Assembly (NCBI GenBank): GCA_023399095.1
Contig: JAEWQS010000004.1
Location: forward strand, 1 to 59,821
Origin: Bacillota bacterium
Lineage (GTDB): Bacteria > Bacillota > Clostridia > Christensenellales > SZUA-584
Length of the DNA stretch: 59,821 nt
Direction: 5' to 3'
Positions 32,513 through 40,422 of this stretch are shown piece by piece. Numbering within the stretch: the stretch's first letter is position 1; every line of letters starts with the position of its first letter. A program made the position numbers and the translations under genes. A model generated the notes under the pieces. It did no database searches, had not been told where the DNA came from, and saw only the letters and a list, made by a program, of their open reading frames with translations.

Positions 32513-33943
32513 TTAGGTAGCCCACTGTTCCAATAAGGTCTTCTTCAGATCATGAAGCTTATATGACAAATCGACCTTGTATTCCTGTGGGTTGATAAGC
32601 CGTTTGATCTCATCCCAGAACATTGCAAGATCCTGCTTCGCGTATTCCTGAATGTCCATCAGCGAAGGTGATTCATAAACCTGCTTTCCGTCCACGTAAA
32701 CGGGAATCAGCAGCTCTTTTGTGTGGTAGTTGGTAAGACGCATCCTTTTCCAAGTATCAACAGGATGGAAGATCACCAGAGGCTGCGTTTCGTCGATGAC
32801 CTCATCATTGAGCATAATCAGATCTGCAATCGCCTTTTTTGAGTTGTTATCGTAAATACGAACAAGCTTCTTATAGCCGGGATTGGTGATTTTCTCAACG
32901 TTGTCACTCACTTTGATTTTTGGAATGAGCTTACCGTTCTCAATCTCTGCCGAGAGCTTGTAAACACCACCCAGCGCCGGGCAGCCGTCTCCGGTAATCA
33001 GCTTTGTGCCGACGCCCCAGACATCGATCTTAGCGCCCTGCAGCTTCATATCGCGTATCAGCCACTCATCAATATCACTGGATGCGAATATCTTTGCATC
33101 ATGGAAACCTGCATTATCCAGCATGATACGTGCCTTCTTGCTCAAATAAGCAAGGTCACCCGAATCCAGCCTTATACCAACAGGTTTATGTCCTTTTGCC
33201 CGCATTTCCTCAAACACCTTGATCGCATTAGGGACACCGCTCTTGAGTGTATCATAGGTATCCACCAGAAGCAGGCATGTATCGGGGAAAATTTCCGCAT
33301 AAGCGCGAAACGCGTCTATTTCCTTAGGAAAGCTCATGACCCAGCTATGCGCGTGTGTGCCCTTGGCCGGTATGCCGAAAATCTCACCTGTCAGCACGTT
33401 AGACGTGGATGAGCATCCGCCGATGATGGCGGCTCTGGCACCGTATATACCCGCGTCAGGCCCTTGTGCGCGGCGCAAGCCGAACTCTAACACACTGCTG
33501 CCTTCTGCCGCATAAACGACGCGTGACGCTTTTGTGGCGATGAGAGTCTGATGGTTAATGAGGTTCAGAAGCGCCGTTTCAATAAGCTGCGCTTCCATGA
33601 TGGGCGCCTTGACGCGAACGATGGGCTCATACGGAAAAATGACCGTACCTTCCTTGACCGCATATATCTCGCCCGTGAACTTGAACCCTTTTAGCAGATT
33701 TAAGAACTCTTCATCGAACAGCGAGAGTGAGCGCAAATAAGCGATGTCTTCGTCCGTAAAATGCAGGTTGTTGATGAATTCTATGACCTGTTCCAGACCC
33801 GCCGCAATCGCGTAAGCGCTTTCACAAGCGGCCTTCCTGTAAAACAAATCAAATACGGACACCTTTTTCGACATGCCGCATTTATGGTAACCATACATCA
33901 TCGTCAGCTGATACAAATCCGTCAGCATGGTTAAATTACGCAC
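32513..33943 (-). CDS. pncB: Nicotinate phosphoribosyltransferase
   Basis: Makes nicotinate mononucleotide from nicotinate and PRPP in the NAD salvage (Preiss-Handler) route, 476 aa. LTMLTDLYQLTMMYGYHKCG is the typical start. EFGLRRAQGPDAG, GTHAHSWVMSFP (with the phosphorylatable His), VDTYDTLKSGVPNAI and RLDSGDLAYLSKKAR mark the active site. The start is GTG 33943, 11 nt from AAGGAG, which lies inside the end of lgt; only 5 nt separate the two genes, so they are co-transcribed. Confidence 0.96.
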   Translation of the reverse strand: MRNLTMLTDLYQLTMMYGYHKCGMSKKVSVFDLFYRKAACESAYAIAAGLEQVIEFINNLHFTDEDIAYLRSLSLFDEEFLNLLKGFKFTGEIYAVKEGTVIFPYEPIVRVKAPIMEAQLIETALLNLINHQTLIATKASRVVYAAEGSSVLEFGLRRAQGPDAGIYGARAAIIGGCSSTSNVLTGEIFGIPAKGTHAHSWVMSFPKEIDAFRAYAEIFPDTCLLLVDTYDTLKSGVPNAIKVFEEMRAKGHKPVGIRLDSGDLAYLSKKARIMLDNAGFHDAKIFASSDIDEWLIRDMKLQGAKIDVWGVGTKLITGDGCPALGGVYKLSAEIENGKLIPKIKVSDNVEKITNPGYKKLVRIYDNNSKKAIADLIMLNDEVIDETQPLVIFHPVDTWKRMRLTNYHTKELLIPVYVDGKQVYESPSLMDIQEYAKQDLAMFWDEIKRLINPQEYKVDLSYKLHDLKKTLLEQWAT

Positions 33944-33948
33944 TGCTT

Positions 33949-35019
33949 TTATGACTCCTTATCCTTATCGGCTTCAGACACATCCTTGTCTGTTTCCTCA
34001 GCCTTTATTTGTTGGTTTTCAGCTATGGCTTTCTGAGCCTTTTGCCTGACTCTTTCAAGCTTCTTTTTTGCCTTTTCTGCTTTGGCATCGGCCTTATTTA
34101 CTTTTTCCAACTGATCGTCGTATTTTTCTTTAATCTCTTTGGCCTTGGCATCGGCTCTTTTCGCGTTCTCTTCTGCCCTGATTGATTTGCTGTTGGCCTT
34201 ATATTCCTCTATCTGCTCATTGGTCCAGCTTAAGCTGTAATAACCTTCGTATACGCGCCATTCTTTATTTCTCATGAGCACCAGATATAAAATACCACCC
34301 ACGATCAATGCAATGCTGACCAGCTGAGATATTCTCAAGCTGCTGAACATAAGGCTGTCTGTTCTCATCGACTCAATCCAAAAGCGTCCAAGCCCGTACA
34401 AAATGCCATAAAGAGCAAAGATACCGCCCCTAACCTTTATCTTCTTTCTGACGAGCATCAGTATGGCAAACACGATCATATTCCAAGCAAACTCATAGAA
34501 GAAGGTGGCCTGATACCAAAGCCCGTCTATCTGCACACCAGCGGGAAACCACTGCCAGGCCTTGTCCAAAATCAGTCCGCCATGCGCTTCCTGATTCACA
34601 AAATTGCCCCAGCGCCCAATGCCCTGAGCGATAATCAGGCTTGGCGCTGCAATATCCAACACCTCACCGACAGACACCCTGCGCCACAGGTAAAAAATGA
34701 TTGCAGCGATGGCACCGCCGATCACCGCTCCGTATATGGCAAGACCGCCTTCCCAAACTGCAAAGACTTTTAATAAATCACTCGCATAGCTGCTGTCCCA
34801 AGCGAATATCACGTAATAAAGGCGCGCACAAACGATAGCGACCGGTATCGCAATCAGCATGAAATCAAGTATCATTTCGCTGCGGTATCCCCTGCGTTTG
34901 GCTTCTCGAACTCCGAGAATCACACCAAGCAACAGACCCGTTGCGATAATAATGCCATACCAGTGTATAGCTATCCCATTTTCACCAAACAGGTAAAAAG
35001 CCACTCTAGGATCTTTCAT
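33949..35019 (-). CDS. lgt: Prolipoprotein diacylglyceryl transferase with charged C-terminal extension
   Basis: Membrane enzyme that transfers diacylglyceryl from phosphatidylglycerol to the lipobox Cys, 356 aa. Seven membrane helices span residues ~10-265, with the Lgt signature GIGRWGNFVNQEAHGG and WEGGLAIYGAVIGG. ATG 35019 has GGAGGTTAAGA in front. After the last helix about 85 residues form a highly charged, Lys/Glu/Ala-rich coiled coil (AKRADAKAKEIKEKYDDQ, KAEKAKKKLERVRQKAQ), which standard Lgt lacks. Lgt substrates in this window include at least three lipoproteins. It has its own promoter. Confidence 0.95.
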   Translation of the reverse strand: MKDPRVAFYLFGENGIAIHWYGIIIATGLLLGVILGVREAKRRGYRSEMILDFMLIAIPVAIVCARLYYVIFAWDSSYASDLLKVFAVWEGGLAIYGAVIGGAIAAIIFYLWRRVSVGEVLDIAAPSLIIAQGIGRWGNFVNQEAHGGLILDKAWQWFPAGVQIDGLWYQATFFYEFAWNMIVFAILMLVRKKIKVRGGIFALYGILYGLGRFWIESMRTDSLMFSSLRISQLVSIALIVGGILYLVLMRNKEWRVYEGYYSLSWTNEQIEEYKANSKSIRAEENAKRADAKAKEIKEKYDDQLEKVNKADAKAEKAKKKLERVRQKAQKAIAENQQIKAEETDKDVSEADKDKES

Positions 35020-35061
35020 TCTTAACCTCCAAAAAAAGTACCGAATATTGACACCGGATTT

Positions 35062-35090
35062 ATTATATGTGTTTGTATCTTCCGGGTCAA
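35062..35090 (-). promoter_or_regulatory. Sigma-A-type promoter of lgt-pncB
   Basis: On the minus strand TTGACC (35085-35090) and TATAAT (35062-35067) are 17 nt apart, with the start point near 35055, about 36 nt upstream of the lgt ATG. Confidence 0.8.
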
Positions 35091-35098
35091 GGAAACAA

Positions 35099-35130
35099 AA
35101 GAATTGCACCCGTAGTCGGATGCAGTTCTT
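35099..35130 (-). terminator. Intrinsic terminator after the patatin pair
   Basis: On the minus strand AAGAACTGCATCCG-ACTA-CGGGTGCAATTCTT forms a long stem with one mismatch and one wobble, ending in TTTTG. It lies 29 nt after the patatin stop and before the lgt promoter. Confidence 0.75.
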
Positions 35131-35158
35131 CTCATGCTAACTTCGTATGAGCTTATAA

Positions 35159-35941
35159 TTATTTTATCAAATCTTGTACTTTTATTGCAAAAAGGCCTGC
35201 CTTTTCTTCTGCGGATTCAATGATCTCATGATAAAAAGCGAAGTCATACATCGACATTTCTTCAACCACGAAGCTTTCAAAATGGTCAACTTTGCACGAC
35301 TTTTGTTTTTCAATTGCCAGAGCCTTCTTCGCAGCGTTAAACGCACCTGAAACCATGCTGTAAACAGACGGTGAAGAGCCTTCTTCGTTGACCTGCGGAT
35401 CAACTGCCACCAGCACGTCGCAAGCGTCGCGGATTACATCAAACGGCACCGGATTCACGCACGAACCGTCCATCATCATTTCGCCGTCTACCTCATGTGG
35501 CATAAACACGCCTGGAATGGATACCGCCGAGCGAACAGCCGGGCCCACATCTCCGCTGTCAAAAACCACTTGCTGACCTGTCGCCCAATTTGCCGCGACT
35601 ATTTTCAACGGGAAGTAAAGCCGGTCGAAGACCTTGACCGGAACAATCATCTGATAGTATTCCTCAAGGCCAAGGCTGTCAAGAATACCATATTTCGCGT
35701 CCTTTATTCTATTGATGTTAATTGGACGCTTTGATCCCGGAAAATTGATTTCCTGCAAAAAATCGATCATGTCCTGACTGGACATGCCCGCCGCATACAT
35801 GGCCGCCACCACCGCGCCAACGCCTGTCCCAGAGACGATGCCAGGCTTAATCTCCAGCGCTTCGAGCGCCTTGATGTATGCAATACTTGCGATGCCTTGC
35901 GCACCGCTTCCTCCAAAGGCGATTCCAAGTTTTTTTGACAT
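35159..35941 (-). CDS. Patatin-like protein lacking the catalytic serine (probable pseudoenzyme)
   Basis: 260 aa patatin/RssA-type fold, same length as its neighbour. The nucleophile elbow GxSxG is GTGVG (residues 38-42): the Ser is Gly (codon GGC at 35822-35824). The oxyanion-hole motif is GGSGAQG instead of GGGxRG, so its Arg is also lost. The dyad Asp is kept (MMDGSCVNPVPFDV). Thus hydrolysis is unlikely although the reading frame is intact and long. Its gene starts 4 nt after the active paralogue's stop, so the two are co-made and may form a heteromer or regulatory pair. A binding or inhibitory role is inference. Confidence 0.85.
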   Translation of the reverse strand: MSKKLGIAFGGSGAQGIASIAYIKALEALEIKPGIVSGTGVGAVVAAMYAAGMSSQDMIDFLQEINFPGSKRPININRIKDAKYGILDSLGLEEYYQMIVPVKVFDRLYFPLKIVAANWATGQQVVFDSGDVGPAVRSAVSIPGVFMPHEVDGEMMMDGSCVNPVPFDVIRDACDVLVAVDPQVNEEGSSPSVYSMVSGAFNAAKKALAIEKQKSCKVDHFESFVVEEMSMYDFAFYHEIIESAEEKAGLFAIKVQDLIK

Positions 35942-35945
35942 AGGC

Positions 35946-36728
35946 TTACCCTTTCATCAATACTTTATTAAGCTGCTCAACAAATCCCGGAATATGGATC
36001 TGCGCACGCTTGTATATGCTTTTGTATTTAAAAAACTCCATCATGGAAACATCTTCGAACGTCGGTCTCTCAAAAATCTCCACCGGTGTCTTTTCAAGCT
36101 TTAGGGCAACAAGCGCCTCTTGCGTGGCTGCCCACGTGGCATGGTGCGCATTTTTTCTGCTGGGCTTTAATGTGTTGGTCCGCACCTTTGAGACATCAAT
36201 GGCTATCAGCATATCACAGTGTTTTCGCAAAATATCAAACGGCACAATATTCGTCGCCCCGCCGTCTATATAATAAGCCTCCCCCGCCTGCTGTGGTAAA
36301 AAAACGCTGGGATAGGCGATGCTGCCCATCAATGCCGGCAGAATCTCGCCCGTCGTAAAAACCTTTTCCTGCAAGGTGTTAAAGTTTGTGGCCACGAGCT
36401 TAAGTGGAATATCAAGCTCTTCAAATGTCTTTTTGGGCAACACGCTGGACAAAAATTGTTTTGCCAAGGCCGCCGCAACATTATTGCGTTTGAGCGCCTT
36501 AACTAAAGATATACCGGAACGCTTTTTAATACTGAAAAGGCTTTCAAGCATTGAATACATATCGCCCGGCGACATGCCTCCGGCATACAGTGCTCCAATA
36601 ATTGCGCCGCTTGAAGTCCCCGCGATAATGTCTGGCTTACAGCCCATATCTTCCAATGCGCTGAGGTAAGCAATATGCGCCACACCACGTGCGCCGCCTC
36701 CGCCCAATGCCAAGCCGATCGATTTCAC
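35946..36728 (-). CDS. Patatin-like phospholipase (RssA-type)
   Basis: 260 aa serine lipid acyl hydrolase. The oxyanion hole GGGGARGVAHIAYL, the nucleophile elbow GTSSG (Ser39) and the dyad Asp in YYIDGGATNIVPFD are all intact. No signal peptide is visible, so it acts in the cytoplasm or on the inner leaflet. GTG 36728 has AGGAG 8 nt away. It is first in a two-gene unit with a paralogue that has lost its Ser and Arg. The lipid substrate is unknown. Confidence 0.92.
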   Translation of the reverse strand: MKSIGLALGGGGARGVAHIAYLSALEDMGCKPDIIAGTSSGAIIGALYAGGMSPGDMYSMLESLFSIKKRSGISLVKALKRNNVAAALAKQFLSSVLPKKTFEELDIPLKLVATNFNTLQEKVFTTGEILPALMGSIAYPSVFLPQQAGEAYYIDGGATNIVPFDILRKHCDMLIAIDVSKVRTNTLKPSRKNAHHATWAATQEALVALKLEKTPVEIFERPTFEDVSMMEFFKYKSIYKRAQIHIPGFVEQLNKVLMKG

Positions 36729-36932
36729 AAGTTGATCTCCTTGCAGCCAAATGAACTCTTATATACTATACCATTATGCATATGCCGCGTAAAGGAAATT
36801 TGTCTCAATAATATTAAGCAAGCGGCAAACTCACCTTCTTTTCACAAAGATAGCTTTCAGACATATCACCATGATCGTTTTATAAAGAACAAACTTTATC
36901 TTCATTGCCCCATTGTTTATGCCTCTGCCGGG

Positions 36933-36961
36933 TTGAGAAGTTTAATCCAGTCTGATACAAT
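36933..36961 (+). promoter_or_regulatory. Sigma-A-type promoter of the HAD phosphatase gene
   Basis: TTGAGA (36933-36938) and TACAAT (36956-36961) are 17 nt apart; the start would be near 36968, 28 nt before the ATG. The rest of the 36729-36995 gap shows no gene. Confidence 0.75.
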
Positions 36962-36995
36962 CCAAGGAAAGCGCAACTGAGAAAGGACTTAACGC

Positions 36996-37790
36996 ATGAG
37001 TGTACCCATACATGAAATTGAATGCTTTGTGCTGGATATGGACGGCACGATTTATCTTGGAGATCGCGTGATTGCGGGCGCGCACGATCTTTTGAATCTG
37101 TTTGAGCAAAAAGGCATTAACTATTGTTTTTTTACCAATAACTCCTCCCGGTCTCCCGAAGATTATAAAGCCAAGCTAAAAAGACTGGGGCTTAGTCCCC
37201 ATCCGACGATTTTCACGTCAGGCGATGTCACCGCCGACTATCTTCTCAAAACCTATAGCCCAAATCCGAACGTATATGTGGTTGGCACGAAACCGCTCAT
37301 TGCGCAATTCACGCAAGCGGGTGTAAACTGTGAAGATACGGCCAAGCCGGACTGCGTCGTCGTCGGCTTTGATACGACATTTTGCTTTTCCAAGGCCACC
37401 CGTGCCGTGGAGCTGCTTCGCGAAGGCGTCCCCTTTATCGCTACCAACGTGGATGCTGTCTGTCCGCTGGAAAATAACAAGGTGCTGCCCGATTGCGCCA
37501 GCATATGCGCCATGCTCACGTATGCCACAGGCCGCAAGCCAAAGTTTATCGGCAAGCCCTTTGCCGAGACCGCAGCGTATATTCAAAGCGCCACAAAGCT
37601 TCCTGCGGAAAAGATTGCAGTGATCGGAGACCGCCTTTATACGGATATGCAGCTCGCGCTGGAAAATGGCATGTGCGCAGTGGGCGTGCTTTCGGGTGAA
37701 ATGACAAAAGAGGACATAGCCGGCAGCGACTCTAAGCCTCACTATCTGTTTGACAGTGTGGCGCAGCTGTATGAGCTGCTTAAGTCATAG
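36996..37790 (+). CDS. HAD-IIA family phosphatase (NagD/AraL-like)
   Basis: 264 aa haloacid-dehalogenase-type phosphatase with the IIA cap. Motif I is FVLDMDGTIYLG (nucleophile Asp), motif II is FFTNNSSRS, motif III Lys is in KFIGKPF, and motif IV is IGDRLYTDMQLALENG. Family members remove phosphate from small sugars or nucleotides or from damaged glycolytic metabolites. AAAGGA lies 9 nt before the ATG. It is monocistronic. Confidence 0.9.
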   Translation: MSVPIHEIECFVLDMDGTIYLGDRVIAGAHDLLNLFEQKGINYCFFTNNSSRSPEDYKAKLKRLGLSPHPTIFTSGDVTADYLLKTYSPNPNVYVVGTKPLIAQFTQAGVNCEDTAKPDCVVVGFDTTFCFSKATRAVELLREGVPFIATNVDAVCPLENNKVLPDCASICAMLTYATGRKPKFIGKPFAETAAYIQSATKLPAEKIAVIGDRLYTDMQLALENGMCAVGVLSGEMTKEDIAGSDSKPHYLFDSVAQLYELLKS

Positions 37791-37889
37791 AAAAATCCTC
37801 ACAAATCTTCACTATCCCTAAGTCATGAATGCACATGAAATATTATATAGTATATATGGTAATCAAACTGAACTGAAAGGGTGAATCGA

Positions 37890-38462
37890 GTGATAGCAAT
37901 TGGAATAAACGGAAGTCCAAGACAAACGGGTAATACATTCTATATGCTCTCTACGGTGCTTGGAGAGCTGGAACTAAGAGGCATTGACACGCAGCTCATT
38001 CAGGCAGGCGGCAGAGACATGCACGGATGCATTGCATGCGGCAAATGCCGCAAAAGCGTAGAACCGCGCTGTGCCTTCGACGACGATATCATCAACGAAG
38101 CACTGGTTGCCATCCAAAACGCAGATATTTTAATACTCGGATCGCCCGTGTATTTCGGCGGCCTTAGCGCGCAGATGAAAGCATTTATCGACCGCGTGGG
38201 TTATGTGAGCCGTCCGCACAAGCTGCTCAAAGGCAAGATCTGCGCAAGCGTGGCCGCAGCTCGTCGCAACGGCGCGCTCGTCGCATTCAATTCCATGAAC
38301 AATCTATTCACAATCAGCGAAGGCATTATCGTGGGCTCGAGCTACTGGAATCAAGGCGTCGGCGGCGCCGTCGGGGATGTCGCCAATGATGAAGAAGGCA
38401 TTCAAACGATGAAAACACTGGGCCAGAATATCGCCGATGTGGCGACTGCGTTGAAAAAATAA
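37890..38462 (+). CDS. Flavodoxin-like NADPH-dependent FMN reductase family protein
   Basis: 190 aa flavoprotein. The FMN-phosphate loop is GINGSPRQTGNT and the second FMN loop is GSPVYFGGLSAQMKAFIDR. A CIACGKC motif after the first strand-helix unit may bind a cluster or form a disulfide, as in iron-sulfur flavoproteins (ISF-like). The frame is open from GTG 37881, but GTG 37890 is at normal distance from AAAGG and is preferred. Substrate unknown. A strong terminator follows. Confidence 0.86.
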   Translation: MIAIGINGSPRQTGNTFYMLSTVLGELELRGIDTQLIQAGGRDMHGCIACGKCRKSVEPRCAFDDDIINEALVAIQNADILILGSPVYFGGLSAQMKAFIDRVGYVSRPHKLLKGKICASVAAARRNGALVAFNSMNNLFTISEGIIVGSSYWNQGVGGAVGDVANDEEGIQTMKTLGQNIADVATALKK

Positions 38463-38469
38463 ATAAGTG

Positions 38470-38500
38470 AAAAGGAGCGCAAACCGCGCTCCTTTTATTG
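38470..38500 (+). terminator. Intrinsic terminator after the flavoprotein gene
   Basis: AAAAGGAGCGC-AAACC-GCGCTCCTTTT is a perfect 11-bp stem with a T tail (ATTG after). Confidence 0.92.
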
Positions 38501-38512
38501 TAACTTTAACTT

Positions 38513-38554
38513 GTTAATCATATATTCTTACATGTTAATCATATATTTTTACAT
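38513..38554. repeat. 21-bp tandem repeat (two units)
   Basis: Units 38513-38533 and 38534-38554 differ at one base; each begins GTTAATCATATATT and ends TACAT. A related half (CATGTTAGTAATATG) occurs near 38589. They lie in AT-rich DNA upstream of a lipoprotein gene and may be binding sites. Confidence 0.85.
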
Positions 38555-38696
38555 GAGTAAAATCCCAATTTTCAAATATATTTACATAACATGTTAGTAA
38601 TATGATTATAAAGTGGTTGACGCACGTGAATCATTTAGATATTCTGTTAAAAAGTGGGCTAATTCTAATCTGAAAGCCAAGCGAAGGGTATCGGAA

Positions 38697-39206
38697 ATGG
38701 ATGGATATATGTATTGTATTCGTAAATTCCTTGCGTGGGTGCTCGTTACAGCTTTTTTGGTATGCTTCGTTACAGCGTGCACGGTCAAGAATTATACTCT
38801 TGGGGAGCAAATGCCCAAGTCGACGGAAAAAGGTGCAACCGAATCCAAAAATGAGACCCAACTCGAGCCATTGTTCGACTTCTACAGCGTCCCAGCTGAT
38901 TGGCCACGGGTTGTTCCGTTGATGAGTGAGTTTAAGGTGACCTCCTACGAATGGACGGGAGACGAAATGTATGCAGCTGGTTATGGTGATGTAATCGTAT
39001 CGAGAGCTAATAACTTTTATACCAACGCCCAAAAGAAACACGTCTCCTCCAACACATGGGAGCAGGACTCCGAAAATCCATCAGTCACTGAAGGTGTCGA
39101 ACAAGTATTCAATTATATTGGAGAGGGAAATAAGCTAACCGTCGTTTTAACGAAAATTGATGAAAAAAGCATTTTCTTTGAGCTGTATTTTAAGGCGGCA
39201 GATTGA
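38697..39206 (+). CDS. Small predicted lipoprotein, function unknown
   Basis: About 169 aa from ATG 38697 (AAGGG 8 nt away; ATG 38709 is also possible). A hydrophobic signal (FLAWVLVTAFLVCFVTAC) ends in a lipobox with the lipidated Cys. The mature part starts with a Ser/Glu/Lys-rich tether (EKGATESKNETQ) and has a small domain with WPRVVPLMSEFKVTSYEWTG and a C-terminal FELYFKAAD strand. I recognise no family. It lies next to another small lipoprotein in an AT-rich, accessory-looking stretch. Confidence 0.7.
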   Translation: MDGYMYCIRKFLAWVLVTAFLVCFVTACTVKNYTLGEQMPKSTEKGATESKNETQLEPLFDFYSVPADWPRVVPLMSEFKVTSYEWTGDEMYAAGYGDVIVSRANNFYTNAQKKHVSSNTWEQDSENPSVTEGVEQVFNYIGEGNKLTVVLTKIDEKSIFFELYFKAAD

Positions 39207-39283
39207 AAAACGCGCTTATTACTGTAGCGCTCTTAAGAAAAGGCTACTGAAAAGGTCAATAATATATTAAAAGGAGTGAAATA

Positions 39284-39841
39284 ATGAAAAAGATCCTATT
39301 GATTGTTGTAGCAGCATCCTTGTTGATCATCGCGGCTGTGGGATGCGCCAGCCAACCCTCGAACGAAACGAATTCCGTAATGCCTGAAGGTGTCGATGGG
39401 CAAACTGCCGCTTTGACGGAAAATGAAGTAATTGATGCCGAAGAGTCTGGTGCAATGCTGGAAGGAACTTCATATGAAAGCGACAGTTTTTCTATCATCG
39501 TACCTGATGGATGGGAGGTCATGGATGTTGACGGCGGCGTTCAGCTGTATAAAACGAGCGGTGAGATCATTGAGGTTCATTACAGGGGGAGTAATCAAGG
39601 CGATGATCATGCCAAACAGCAAGTGGAAAACCTGTACGAACAGTATTCTGGTACCACCCCAGTTGAAACAGAGCTTTTGGGGAAAACCTTTTGGAAGACG
39701 ACATTTACGACTTCGGGCGTTTATCAGACTAGCTATATGCGCATGGAGAATGGGGAAATGCTTTCCGTCAAATTGGCGGGAGCCAACCATGAAAATGATC
39801 CTGAGTTTGAGGCGATTGTGAACTCTGTCGTGTTTAAATAG
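39284..39841 (+). CDS. Small predicted lipoprotein (PsbP/DUF-like fold possible)
   Basis: 185 aa with a clear lipoprotein signal (MKKILLIVVAASLLIIAAVGC) and AAAAGGAG before the ATG. The mature part begins with an acidic tether, then SDSFSIIVPDGWEVMDVDGG and KTTFTTSGVYQTSYMRMENG. The sequence SFSIxVPDGW is seen in small beta-rich extracellular domains; the function is unknown. It is anchored on the outer face of the membrane. The gene before it encodes a different lipoprotein without clear similarity. Confidence 0.82.
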   Translation: MKKILLIVVAASLLIIAAVGCASQPSNETNSVMPEGVDGQTAALTENEVIDAEESGAMLEGTSYESDSFSIIVPDGWEVMDVDGGVQLYKTSGEIIEVHYRGSNQGDDHAKQQVENLYEQYSGTTPVETELLGKTFWKTTFTTSGVYQTSYMRMENGEMLSVKLAGANHENDPEFEAIVNSVVFK

Positions 39842-39856
39842 AGCAAGGCGCATAAT

Positions 39857-39994
39857 ATGACGTTTATGACAGCTAAGGAAGCAAGGGACAGTGAATTGAA
39901 GGAGTTTGGACTGCTTGAAGAGACGCTAAAACAATATTTCACACGGACGCCGCAAGGCGTTCTTTTTTATGCAATTGAAGGAGGGAAAATATGA
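39857..39994 (+). CDS. Short ORF ahead of the parM remnant (45 aa, doubtful)
   Basis: 45 codons from ATG 39857 (AAGG upstream) ending in the TGA that overlaps the ATG of the parM fragment. The protein (TAKEARDSELKEFGLLEETLKQ in its middle) is helical and unlike anything I recognise. A GACGCC-GCAA-GGCGTT hairpin followed by TCTTTTTT lies inside it, so the transcript would often end within the ORF. It may be a real small gene cut by later events, or chance coding. Confidence 0.35.
   Translation: MTFMTAKEARDSELKEFGLLEETLKQYFTRTPQGVLFYAIEGGKI
39946..39968 (+). terminator. Intrinsic terminator inside the 45-codon ORF
   Basis: ACGCC-GCAA-GGCGT plus an outer G-T pair, followed by TCTTTTTT. It would end transcription of the lipoprotein gene at 39284-39841. 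Confidence 0.75.
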
Positions 39995-40164
39995 TCATTG
40001 GAATCGACCACGGTTACGGCTACATGAAAACAGCTAATTGTGTGTTCACCACAGGCTTAACTGAATACGACAAAGAGCCGTACACCACTGAAAACGTCAT
40101 CCGCTACGATGACAAATTTTATGTGTGCGGTAGTGGACGACTGCAGACTCATTTATTCAAATGA
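39991..40164 (+). pseudogene. Truncated ParM/StbA-type plasmid-segregation actin (N-terminal fragment)
   Basis: 57 codons with a strong ribosome site (GAAGGAGGGAAAAT). MIIGIDHGYGYMKTANCVF is the phosphate-1 loop of ParM-like actins, and LTEYDKEPYT and DDKFYVCGSGRL continue the family pattern. After about residue 52 the match stops and a TGA follows, whereas intact proteins are ~300 aa or more. A different frame stays open to 40273 (next entry), so this looks like a deletion junction. It is the only clear plasmid or mobile-element remnant in the window. Confidence 0.72.
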
Positions 40165-40273
40165 GTTTCCGTCATATGAATTTGTTGAGTGGATTGGAAA
40201 TCAGTCAATACTTGTCAAGTTCGCGATATGGTTTCCTTTGTCGGTTGGCATCGTTTTGTTGCTCTCTTTTTAA
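40142..40273 (+). pseudogene. Possible C-terminal gene fragment after the parM junction
   Basis: A 43-codon open frame runs from about 40142 to TAA 40273 with no start of its own. Its end (FAIWFPLSVGIVLLLSF) would be a membrane helix at the C-terminus. It may be the tail of another gene joined to the parM fragment by deletion. The rest, to 40422, shows nothing I can support. Confidence 0.3.
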
Positions 40274-40422
40274 TTGATGCATTAAAACAAAACGATAAAA
40301 ATAAGCAATCTTCTTGAGAATAGCCGGATTCTTGCTTGTCTCCGATTAAATGCTTTCTATTGGAAAAGCCGCCCTGATTACTCGGAGCAGATTTGTATGA
40401 ATGGAGAAAGTGCATTTAATTA

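Noticed and set aside
38513..38554. Tandem repeat as a CRISPR array
   Set aside because: Only two adjacent units without spacers, and no cas genes.
40215..40415. 66-aa minus-strand open frame between the parM remnant and the hotdog gene
   Set aside because: Cys/Lys-rich and unlike a real protein, without a convincing ribosome site or family match.
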